Positions 17,108 through 24,322 of a stretch of 64,000 bases of DNA are shown one piece after another (positions within the stretch are counted from its first letter, which is position 1; each line of letters begins with the position of its first letter). Source of the DNA: Streptomyces iranensis (GTDB lineage Bacteria > Actinomycetota > Actinomycetes > Streptomycetales > Streptomycetaceae); the NCBI RefSeq assembly GCF_017874715.1, contig NZ_JAGGLR010000004.1, positions 372,001-436,000 on the forward strand, given 5' to 3'. The position numbers were made by a program, and so were the translations under genes. The notes under the pieces are model-generated. The model was not told where the DNA came from and searched no databases. It saw only the letters and a list, made by a program, of their open reading frames with translations.

Positions 17108-17272
17108 CGCACCCTGGAAGTCCGCCCAGGCGGCGGGGGTGAACCTGAGTATTCGACCCTCCGGGTCCTTGGAGTCCCGTATCGCCACGGTGTTGGGCAC
17201 GTTCGTGGCCACCTCGACGCATTCGCGATCGCCAGTGCTGAAGCTGGACTTCCGGAACTCAAAAGCCGCCAT
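17081..17272 (-). CDS. DUF397 domain protein
   Basis: 63 residues, one DUF397 domain (FRKSSFSTGDRECVEVA ... VAIRDSKDPEGRILRFT ... WADFQGAL). These small actinobacterial proteins are nearly always encoded with an XRE/DUF5753 regulator, as here, where the start overlaps the end of that gene by 14 bases. The pair is thought to act like a toxin-antitoxin-related or developmental control module (known of the group, function unsettled). Confidence 0.92.
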   Translation of the reverse strand: MAAFEFRKSSFSTGDRECVEVATNVPNTVAIRDSKDPEGRILRFTPAAWADFQGALTQEPSTV

Positions 17273-18137
17273 TGCTCACATCTCCTCGGAGCGCCTCGAT
17301 GAATGATCTGCTCTCCGACTCGGCGAGGGCGTCGCGGGCGATCTTCTCGAACAGCTCCTGGTGCTGAGCGGCTTCGTCACCTCCCTCAACCCACAGCTGA
17401 CCGAAGGCAGTTTCTGTATACACCACGTCCATGGCTCCCGGCTCCGCGAACGAGATGATGTTGAAGGCCCCGCCCATGCCGAGATGTTCTCCGGCCTCGA
17501 ACGGCAAGATCTGGATGGTGATGTTCGGCTGCTGGGCCGCCTCCTCCAGACGCTTCAACTGCTCACGCATCACCGCCGGACCGCCAACACGATGCCGGAG
17601 TGCGCTTTCGTGGACCACCGCCCATAGATCGAGAATCGGCTCCTCGGAGAGCCGCCGCTGCCGCGCGATCCTTGTGGCGACCAACGTCTCACCCCGGTCG
17701 GGGTGGCCCTTCGTCGAATTGCCCATCGCCAACGCACGTGCGTAACCGGGGGTTTGGAGCAGGCCGGGCACGAGGCAGAGCTGCCAGGTCCTGATGCTCG
17801 TCGCCGCGTTCTCCAGGGCGACGTACTCCTGCATGTCCCCGAGGTTCGGGAACTCGTTCCACCAGCCCTTCGCCTTGCGACGCTCGCGGTCAACCCGAGC
17901 CAGCTCCAGCAAGCCGCCCACGGCCGCAGGGTCGCTCAGGCCGTACAACTCGCACAGCGCGCGGATGTCCGGGTCCCGCATCGGGACCCAGCCGCCCTCC
18001 ATCTTGGCGACCTTGGTCGTGGACCCGGTGAGCACCTTGGCGGCGTGGGTCTGCGTCAAGCCCGCCGCGGTGCGGAGCCTGGTCAGCTCACCACCGAGCC
18101 TGCGTCCCAGAACGGTCGAGGTGCTATTGCCCTGCAT
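17259..18137 (-). CDS. XRE-family regulator with DUF5753 domain
   Basis: About 292 residues from ATG 18137 (GTG at 18161 also in frame; neither has a clear ribosome site). Helix-turn-helix near 10-65 (LGGELTRLRTAAGLTQTHAAKVL), then a DUF5753 domain (about 95-275: WQLCLVPGLLQTPGYARAL, AVVHESALRHRVGG, ITIQILPFEAGEH, MDVVYTE). This is the common BldB/AbaA-linked type of regulator in Streptomyces. Translationally coupled to DUF397, and divergent from the HATPase gene that precedes the RiPP precursor, so it may control the graspetide locus (inference). Confidence 0.9.
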   Translation of the reverse strand: MQGNSTSTVLGRRLGGELTRLRTAAGLTQTHAAKVLTGSTTKVAKMEGGWVPMRDPDIRALCELYGLSDPAAVGGLLELARVDRERRKAKGWWNEFPNLGDMQEYVALENAATSIRTWQLCLVPGLLQTPGYARALAMGNSTKGHPDRGETLVATRIARQRRLSEEPILDLWAVVHESALRHRVGGPAVMREQLKRLEEAAQQPNITIQILPFEAGEHLGMGGAFNIISFAEPGAMDVVYTETAFGQLWVEGGDEAAQHQELFEKIARDALAESESRSFIEALRGDVSNGGF

Positions 18138-18326
18138 CGGCTGACTTGTCGTCACGCGCACAGTCTGGCCGCCCGGCGCAGCCGCCGCAAACCAGATCGG
18201 GGGAAATCCTCCAAGAGGAACTTGTGCGCCGCAAGGCGGCAGCGCTACGGTCCGTGATGAACCGCTCGCACAGGGACGTCAGTTGGCGGACGGAGTCCGC
18301 CCTGCCCTGCCCACTGGAGGTACGCG

Positions 18327-18773
18327 ATGGCATTCGCGCCCCAAGACCCCCGGATCCCGGACCCCGTCATCAACGAGGGCCGCGTCGACTACGTCCCGAC
18401 ACCGATAAGCGTGACCAGGGCCCGCCGGCACGCCACACGACTCATCGCCGACTGGGGGCACCCCGCGCTCGCCGACGACACGGCGCTCATCGTGTCCGAG
18501 CTGGCCACCAACGCCTTACGGCACGGGCACGTACCCGGGCGGCTCTTCCGCGTTGAGCTCACGCTCACCAAGACCCGCCTGCGGATCGCCGTATCCGACC
18601 CCCGGGGCGAGCGGCTTCCCCGGCCCCGCCGCCCGTCGCCCCGCGACAAGCACGGCCGCGGCCTGCTCATCGTCCGCGCACTCGCGGACCGCTGGGGCGT
18701 CCGCGAACGCACCGTCGGCAAGGAGATCTGGGCCGAGCTGGATACACAAACGAGCTGTAACCAAGGCGAATAG
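18327..18773 (+). CDS. Anti-sigma-factor-like HATPase protein
   Basis: 148 residues, one GHKL ATPase domain of the RsbW/SpoIIAB type: LIVSELATNALRHGH (N box), AVSDPRGERLP, and GRGLLIVRALADRWGV. Orphan proteins of this type are abundant in Streptomyces and are often found beside XRE/DUF397 genes. It ends 53 bases before the graspetide precursor start, in the same direction, so it may share the transcript. No cognate sigma factor is encoded nearby. Confidence 0.88.
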   Translation: MAFAPQDPRIPDPVINEGRVDYVPTPISVTRARRHATRLIADWGHPALADDTALIVSELATNALRHGHVPGRLFRVELTLTKTRLRIAVSDPRGERLPRPRRPSPRDKHGRGLLIVRALADRWGVRERTVGKEIWAELDTQTSCNQGE

Positions 18774-18826
18774 GACCACACTGGTTCTTGCCGCTTCGAC
18801 CATCGCGAGGAAAAGGACAGCAAGCA

Positions 18827-19123
18827 GTGACCACGTTCGCACATCCCCGTGAGGCGTTTCCGCTCCTACCCCATAGCGAGCGGACTCCGCAGAGCAACGA
18901 GGGGCCCTCGGGCTCCACCACGCGCCCATGGATTCTTCGTTTCGCCCGTGTACCCGACTCCACACAGGCGATCGAGAAACCAGCGGCGGTCTATGACGAG
19001 GGATCGCAGATGTCGGTCGGGCTCTACGACGGCCCGCTGCCGTACATGACGACGCACAGCCCCACCGTCCCCGACGGCAACATGACCAATCCGCCGCCCC
19101 TCGACGAGGGCCCGAAGGATTGA
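18827..19123 (+). CDS. tgmA: Graspetide (ATP-grasp-modified RiPP) precursor
   Basis: 98 residues from GTG 18827 (AAAGGA about 9 bases upstream; an earlier ATG at 18788 has none). The leader has RPWILRFARVPD (33-44), a motif expected in ATP-grasp-target precursors and likely the maturase-binding segment. The C-terminal core is rich in Thr, Pro, Asp and Glu: YDGPLPYMTTHSPTVPDGN (67-85) then MTNPPPLDEGPKD. Thr75, Thr76, Ser78, Thr80, Thr87 are candidate hydroxyl donors and Asp83, Asp93, Glu94, Asp98 candidate acid partners for ester cross-links. Asp83-Gly84 is an ideal aspartimide site. No Cys, so not a lanthipeptide. Followed by tgmB 4 bases later. Confidence 0.85.
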   Translation: MTTFAHPREAFPLLPHSERTPQSNEGPSGSTTRPWILRFARVPDSTQAIEKPAAVYDEGSQMSVGLYDGPLPYMTTHSPTVPDGNMTNPPPLDEGPKD

Positions 19124-19127
19124 GGCC

Positions 19128-20093
19128 ATGCCCACCATCCTCGTGATCGCCGCCCGCGACGACTGGCCGACGGACCGCGTCGTGAACGTACTCACCAACC
19201 GAGGGGTGCGGGTATTCCGGATGGACACCGCGGACTTTCCGCAGCAGGCCATCCTCGCTGGGCGCATCGGCACCCGGCGGGGGTGGTCGGGCCGACTCGC
19301 CAACTCCCACCGGGCTGTCGAACTCTCGGACATCGAAGCCGTCTACTTCCGCGCGCCTCATCAGTTCCGGCTCACGGACGGAATGTCCAAGGCCGAACAA
19401 CGGTTCGCCGCGGCACAGGCACGCGCGGGGTTCGGCGGAGTGATCTCGGCGCTCGACGCCCGGTGGGTCAACCACCCGGCGGCGATGACTCGCGCCGAGT
19501 ACAAACCGATCCAACTCGCGACAGCCCGTGAGTGCGGCCTCACCATCCCCCCGACCCTCGTGACGAACGACCCCGATGCCGTCAGGGCATTCGCCGAGGA
19601 CACCCCGGGCCCGATCATCTGCAAGCCCGTAGCCTCACCGGTATTCATCGAGGGCAATGAACTCAAGACCGTCTACACCCGGCGTCTCTCCCCGCACGAC
19701 CTGGTCGATCTGCGTGGCATCGACACCACCGCCCATCTCTTCCAAGCCTGGATCGAGAAGGCGTACGAGGTCCGGCTCACCATCGCGGGCGACCGTCTGC
19801 TCGCGGCGGAAGTCCACGCCCGGAGCGCCCGAGGTCATGAGGACTGGCGCAGCGACTACGGCTCACTCATCTATCACCGGACGGACACACCGGCGGACGT
19901 CGCCGAGGGGGTGCACCGCCTGATGGGCCGCCTGGACCTTCGCTTCGCCGCCCTCGATTTCGTCGTCTCACCATCGGGAGCATGGACGTTCCTGGAGGCT
20001 AATCCGTGCGGGCAATGGGACTGGATTCAAGGCGCCACGGGTCTGCCCATCGCCGAAGCCATCGCCGATGAACTGCAAGGAGTACCCACGTGA
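19128..20093 (+). CDS. tgmB: ATP-grasp ribosomal peptide maturase
   Basis: 321 residues. ATP-grasp ligase of the graspetide class: N-terminal Rossmann-like half (ILVIAARDDWPTDRVVNVL), the YFRAPHQFRL segment matching the family's W/Y-x-R-x-P motif, nucleotide lobe PIICKPVASP, and the metal/ATP-binding TFLEANPCGQWDWIQGATG near the C-terminus. Such enzymes phosphorylate an Asp/Glu side chain of the precursor and join it to a Ser/Thr hydroxyl or Lys amine, building side-chain macrocycles. It sits 4 bases after tgmA and overlaps tgmC by 4 bases, so the three are one operon. Confidence 0.92.
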   Translation: MPTILVIAARDDWPTDRVVNVLTNRGVRVFRMDTADFPQQAILAGRIGTRRGWSGRLANSHRAVELSDIEAVYFRAPHQFRLTDGMSKAEQRFAAAQARAGFGGVISALDARWVNHPAAMTRAEYKPIQLATARECGLTIPPTLVTNDPDAVRAFAEDTPGPIICKPVASPVFIEGNELKTVYTRRLSPHDLVDLRGIDTTAHLFQAWIEKAYEVRLTIAGDRLLAAEVHARSARGHEDWRSDYGSLIYHRTDTPADVAEGVHRLMGRLDLRFAALDFVVSPSGAWTFLEANPCGQWDWIQGATGLPIAEAIADELQGVPT

Positions 20094-21277
20094 GTGTCCC
20101 CCACTTCGACGGCGCGCCGTCGCGACTGCGCTCGTTGGTCGAGGACTTGCGGCGGGTGGGAGCGATCCGTTCGGCCGCCTGGGCCGAGGCCTTCGCCAGG
20201 GTGCCGCGCCATGTCTTCGTGCCGGAGTGGTACGGGCAGGAGGCCGACAGCAGGGGCATCACCGTATGGCGCCAACGTGACGCGGCCGACCGTGATGCCT
20301 GGGAAGCCACCGTCTACAGCGACCAGACCCTCGTCACGGCACTCGACCCCGACACCGCCGAACGCGTCGGCGAGCGAGCGTGGACCGGTATTCCGACATC
20401 CTCCAGCACCATGCCCAGCCTCATGGCGCAGATGCTGGAGGACCTGGGCGTGGCGGACGGCCACCGAGTGCTGGAAGTCGGCACCGGCACGGGGTACAAC
20501 GCCGCCCTTCTGTCCGCCCGGCTGGGCGATCGCCTTGTGCACTCCGTCGACGTCTCGCCCGGTCTCGTGGAAGCTGCCCGCCGCCGGCTCGCCGCCGCGG
20601 GGTACCGGCCGCACCTCGCCGCCGGAGACGGGCAACAGGGCTTCCCGGGGCACCCCGCACCGTTCGACCGGACCATCGCGACCTGCTCGGTCCCCCGTAT
20701 CCCGGCCGCCTGGATCGAGCAGACGCGACCCGGCGGCGCGATCCTCGCCGACGTGTCCATGGGCATCGAGGGTGGCCTGGTCCGCCTGACCGTGAACGAA
20801 GAGGGACGCGCCGTGGGCCACTTCACCACCACAACCGGCCGGTTCATGGCCGCCCGCAGTGACGCGCATGCCTACCGGCACCCCGGGCGGGCGCCTTACG
20901 CGCCCCGAGCCGGGTTCCGCTCCGCCTCGCTCACCGCTGCCGACATCCGCGCGCACTATCCGTTCCGGCTGCTGCTCGCCTTCCATCTTCCCGGCGCCGA
21001 GTTGGTCTATCACGTGGACGACGACACCGGGGCCATGTCGCTCCAGCTCCAGGGGCGCGACGGCACATGGGCACGCGCGCCGATCGCCGATGAAGACACC
21101 ACCATCGCCACATACGGCGGGAGCGCCGACCTGTGGCGGCGAGCGGAGGCCGTCTGGCAGTGGTGGAACGACCACGACCGCCCCGCTCAGGACCGTTTCG
21201 GCTATGCCCGCGAAGCCGACGGACGCCACTACGCGTGGCACATTCCGGACGGACATCGCTGGCCTCTCGACGCCTGA
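20090..21277 (+). CDS. tgmC: PIMT-like methyltransferase of the ATP-grasp peptide system
   Basis: 395 residues. The N-terminal half (about 5-230) resembles protein-L-isoaspartate O-methyltransferase: FARVPRHVFVPEWYG, STMPSLMAQMLEDLGV, and the SAM motif VLEVGTGTGYNAALL. A further ~165 residues (DIRAHYPFRLLLAFHLPGA ... WHIPDGHRWPLD) exceed the ~220-residue PIMT core. In characterised graspetides with this gene (fuscimiditide, from memory), the enzyme methylates a core Asp that then closes to an aspartimide. The GTG start overlaps the tgmB stop (GTGA), implying tight coupling. Confidence 0.92.
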   Translation: MSVPHFDGAPSRLRSLVEDLRRVGAIRSAAWAEAFARVPRHVFVPEWYGQEADSRGITVWRQRDAADRDAWEATVYSDQTLVTALDPDTAERVGERAWTGIPTSSSTMPSLMAQMLEDLGVADGHRVLEVGTGTGYNAALLSARLGDRLVHSVDVSPGLVEAARRRLAAAGYRPHLAAGDGQQGFPGHPAPFDRTIATCSVPRIPAAWIEQTRPGGAILADVSMGIEGGLVRLTVNEEGRAVGHFTTTTGRFMAARSDAHAYRHPGRAPYAPRAGFRSASLTAADIRAHYPFRLLLAFHLPGAELVYHVDDDTGAMSLQLQGRDGTWARAPIADEDTTIATYGGSADLWRRAEAVWQWWNDHDRPAQDRFGYAREADGRHYAWHIPDGHRWPLDA

Positions 21278-21294
21278 GGTTGCGGGACACGCAT

Positions 21295-21324
21295 ATTTGC
21301 GGGGTCCGCAAATTTTGCTACGCT
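21295..21324 (+). promoter_or_regulatory. TetR operator and leaderless promoter
   Basis: ATTTGCGG-GGT-CCGCAAAT (21295-21313) is a perfect inverted repeat. The box TTTGCG (21296-21301), 17-base spacer and TACGCT (21319-21324) form a promoter whose start point would fall at the ATG (21331), so the TetR message is probably leaderless and self-repressed through this site. Confidence 0.75.
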
Positions 21325-21330
21325 CCCTCC

Positions 21331-21939
21331 ATGGGACTGCGAGAGCGGAAGAAGGCCCAGACGCATGCCGCGCTCAGCTGGGCCGCGGTGCGGCTGACCG
21401 TGGAGCGTGGGTTCGACAAGGTCAAGGTGGAGGACATCGCCGAGGCCGCCGGGGTCTCGCCGCGTACTTTCAACAACTACTTCTCGAGCAAGGCCGAGGC
21501 GATCGCGTTCCGCCACCTCGACCGCTGTCTGCGCGTCGCGGAGGCGTTGCGCGAACGGCCGGGCGAGCCGCTGTGGGACGCGATCACCGACTCCGTACTG
21601 CGGCAGTTCGCGGCGGACGTGGAGTCGATGACCCATCCCCCGGCCACCGACGCCGCGCAGTGGACGGCGGGTGTGCGGGTGATGGTCGCGGAACCGGCCC
21701 TGCGGGGCGAGATGTTGCGGGCCGGGGCCGTCGCCGAGGCCGAGATCGCGGCGGCCGTCGCGGCACGTACCGGCGGCGACCTGGAGCGGGACCTGTACCC
21801 GCATCTCGTCGCCTCGGCGGTCATGGGCGCGGTCAACACCGCCATCGCCCACCATCTCCGCACCGACGCCGCCGTGCCGGTGCGCCGCCTGCTCACGGAC
21901 GCTCTCGCCCGGGTCGCCCCGGGGCTGTCCACCCCGTAA
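21331..21939 (+). CDS. TetR/AcrR-family regulator
   Basis: 202 residues. Helix-turn-helix at about 28-47 (VEDIAEAAGVSPRTFNNYF) with the FNNYFSSK form typical of one actinobacterial TetR subgroup. The C-terminal ligand domain is about 120 residues. Starts at ATG 21331 just after a perfect palindrome. The flavin monooxygenase starts 33 bases downstream in the same direction, so both are likely induced together when a ligand releases the repressor. Confidence 0.9.
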   Translation: MGLRERKKAQTHAALSWAAVRLTVERGFDKVKVEDIAEAAGVSPRTFNNYFSSKAEAIAFRHLDRCLRVAEALRERPGEPLWDAITDSVLRQFAADVESMTHPPATDAAQWTAGVRVMVAEPALRGEMLRAGAVAEAEIAAAVAARTGGDLERDLYPHLVASAVMGAVNTAIAHHLRTDAAVPVRRLLTDALARVAPGLSTP

Positions 21940-21972
21940 CTCACTCAAACCCCCTGCCCCGAAAGGGAATTC

Positions 21973-23427
21973 ATGATCGAGGTCGTCATCGCAGGTGCGG
22001 GGCCCAACGGCCTGATGCTCGCCTGCGAACTCGCCCTGGCCGGTGTGCGCCCGGTCGTCCTGGAGCGCTTCACCGAACCGCACGACGCTCAGCGCGCCAA
22101 CGGCCTCGTGGGCCAGGTCGTCCGCATGCTCGACCGGCGCGGGCTGTACGAGCGGCTGACCGAGCCCGGCACCGCACCCGAACCGGCGCCCCGTTTCACC
22201 TTCGGCGCGTTCCCGATCCACCTGAGCGACCTGCCGGACAACCCGCTCTACACGCTCCTGGTGCCGCAGCGCCGGATCGAGAGCATGCTCGCCGAGCGCG
22301 CGGCGGAGCTGGGCGTCGACATCCGGCGCGGCCACGAGGTCGTCGGGCTCACGCAGGGCGAGAAGTCGGTGACGGTCGAGCTGCGCGAACAGGATCCGAT
22401 CGAGGCGGAGTTCGTGGTCGGCGCCGACGGCGGGCGCAGCGTGGTCCGCAAGCTCGCCGGGATCGCGTTCCCCGGCGTGACGACGGACGACTCGGTGTCG
22501 CGCACCGGACATGTGAGCGTGGACCCGGACGCGATCGGTGCCGATGGCGGCCTGACCGTGCCCGGTTTCGGCGTCATACCGCCGTTCCAGCATCTGCGGA
22601 CCGAGCACGGCCTGATCTCCTGGGCGCCGTTCCCGGGCCGCGACCCGGGCTTGAGCACCGTGGAATGGGGCCAACCGGCCGAGGGCGAGGCGTCGCTGGA
22701 CGAGCTGCGGGCCAGCGCCCGCCGGGTGCTCGGCACGGACATCGCCCTCTCCCCGCCGACCGGGCCGGGACCGCATCTGATGCGGCGGCTCTTCGGCGGC
22801 AACACCCGGATCGCCGAGCGGTACCGCGCGGGCCGCGTCCTGCTGCTCGGCGACGCGGCCCATGTGCACTCCGCGATCGGTGGCCCGGGGCTCAACCTGG
22901 GCCTCCAGGACGCGGTGAACCTCGGCTGGAAGCTGGCCGCCGAGGTGCGCGGCCACGCGGCGGAGGGGCTGCTCGACACGTACGAGTCGGAGCGGCACCC
23001 CGCGGCCCGGCGGGTCGCCATGCACACCCAGGCGCAGTCGCTGCTGACCCGGCCGGGCGGCGATGTGACGGCGCTGCGCGAACTGTTCGGCGAACTGCTC
23101 GGCCAGCCCACGACCCGGCAGCACATCGCGGGGCTGCTCTCCGGCGCGGACATCACCTACGCCATGGGCCCGGCGACCGGCCCCCTCGTCGGCCACTGGG
23201 CCCCGGACCTCCCGGGCCTGCGCGATCTGACCCGCACCGCCCGCCCCCTCCTCCTGGACCCCACCGGCACCCTCGACCCGGGCCCCTGGTCACCCCACGT
23301 CGACACCGCGACCGTCCCCGGCCTCGACACCGCACTGCTGCTCCGCCCCGACTGCTATGTCGCGTGGCAGGGCACCACGGACGACGGTCTGCACGAGGCC
23401 CTGGCCACCTGGTTCCGGGCCGCCTGA
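21973..23427 (+). CDS. FAD-dependent aromatic hydroxylase (rifampicin monooxygenase/PheA-TfdB-like)
   Basis: 484 residues, class A flavin monooxygenase: FAD fold VVIAGAGPNGLMLACELALAG near the start, the DG motif EFVVGADGGRSVVRKLAG, and LLLGDAAHVHSAIGGPGLNLG. A C-terminal thioredoxin-like tail (ALLLRPDCYVAWQG) is typical of the phenol-hydroxylase/Rox group. It should use NADPH and O2 on a phenolic or ansamycin-like compound. AAAGGGAATTC precedes ATG 21973. Sits directly behind a TetR gene, forming the second TetR-monooxygenase module around the RiPP cluster. Confidence 0.9.
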   Translation: MIEVVIAGAGPNGLMLACELALAGVRPVVLERFTEPHDAQRANGLVGQVVRMLDRRGLYERLTEPGTAPEPAPRFTFGAFPIHLSDLPDNPLYTLLVPQRRIESMLAERAAELGVDIRRGHEVVGLTQGEKSVTVELREQDPIEAEFVVGADGGRSVVRKLAGIAFPGVTTDDSVSRTGHVSVDPDAIGADGGLTVPGFGVIPPFQHLRTEHGLISWAPFPGRDPGLSTVEWGQPAEGEASLDELRASARRVLGTDIALSPPTGPGPHLMRRLFGGNTRIAERYRAGRVLLLGDAAHVHSAIGGPGLNLGLQDAVNLGWKLAAEVRGHAAEGLLDTYESERHPAARRVAMHTQAQSLLTRPGGDVTALRELFGELLGQPTTRQHIAGLLSGADITYAMGPATGPLVGHWAPDLPGLRDLTRTARPLLLDPTGTLDPGPWSPHVDTATVPGLDTALLLRPDCYVAWQGTTDDGLHEALATWFRAA

Positions 23428-23497
23428 GGCCGCCGCGGCTCCCAGTGCCGCGACCTCGACGTCCGATACCCGCCGGACCCGGCCGCCCACGGCGGGC

Positions 23498-24136
23498 ATG
23501 CTGGGCCACATGGTCAACGCGTTTGAAGGGCTCATCGATCGGTTCCTCGGGGCCGGCGCCGAGTTCGAACGGAAGCTGCGAGCCGTGCGATCCGAACAGT
23601 GGTCCTGGCCGACTCCCTGCACGGAGTGGAACGTGCGGCAGTTGGTCAACCACATGACGCGCGGAAACCTCAATTACGTGAGTCTGCTGCACGGCGGCGC
23701 CGCCGCCGATTTCCTGCGGCTGCGGGACGCCGACGCGCTGGGCACGGATCCGGTCGGCGCGTACGTCCGGTCCGTCCGGGAGTGCGCCCAGGCGTTCGGC
23801 GAGACCGGTGCTCTGCGGCGGATTCTGGACTATCCCCTGGGTCCGGTGACCGGCCGACAGGCACTTGCCGTGAGAATCACGGACAGCACTGTCCACACCT
23901 GGGATCTCGCACGGGCCGTCCACGTGGACGACACCCTCGATGAAAGCCTCGTGGCATGGATCGACGAACATCTCGAGGAGATCTACGCCGGTCTGGCGGA
24001 AACGCCCACCGCCGTCGAGACCACTCACCGGTTCTTCGCCGCTCCCGAGGGCGTGCTCGCTCATGACACATCCCCACAGACGCGACTGCTGCACCGAATG
24101 GGGAGGACGCCCGAGACGCCCGTACGAGGTCACTGA
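23498..24136 (+). CDS. TIGR03086-type metal-binding protein (DinB/mycothiol-dependent isomerase fold)
   Basis: About 212 residues from ATG 23498; ATG 23510 is equally possible and neither has a clear ribosome site. The four-helix DinB-like domain shows SWPTPCTEWNVRQLVNHM, with the His of the metal site, and DSTVHTWDLARAVH carrying the other His ligands. Related proteins are mycothiol-dependent maleylpyruvate isomerases or detoxification transferases. It ends 186 bases before the next gene. No specific substrate can be assigned. Confidence 0.82.
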   Translation: MLGHMVNAFEGLIDRFLGAGAEFERKLRAVRSEQWSWPTPCTEWNVRQLVNHMTRGNLNYVSLLHGGAAADFLRLRDADALGTDPVGAYVRSVRECAQAFGETGALRRILDYPLGPVTGRQALAVRITDSTVHTWDLARAVHVDDTLDESLVAWIDEHLEEIYAGLAETPTAVETTHRFFAAPEGVLAHDTSPQTRLLHRMGRTPETPVRGH

Positions 24137-24322
24137 GCCCGTGTGATCGAGAACCCCGGTTGAGCTACGCGTCTGCCGAGCGGAGCCGACCCGCGGAGGC
24201 GGGCCTTCCGCATGCCCACTACGCGATCCGGCCACGCGGCGGGGAGCGTCCCGGGAATTCTTATCCATTCCCGCTGCTTCACCGGATCCGCCGCGCACCC
24301 GGCAACTACGGTGCGACCAACC

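Noticed and set aside
18788..18826. Earlier start (ATG 18788) for the graspetide precursor
   Set aside because: No ribosome site; GTG 18827 has AAAGGA at proper distance and gives the expected leader length.
20859..23657. Plus-strand frame of about 930 codons covering the tgmC end, TetR and monooxygenase
   Set aside because: Arg/Gly-rich without domain motifs; it runs across three recognised genes in another frame.
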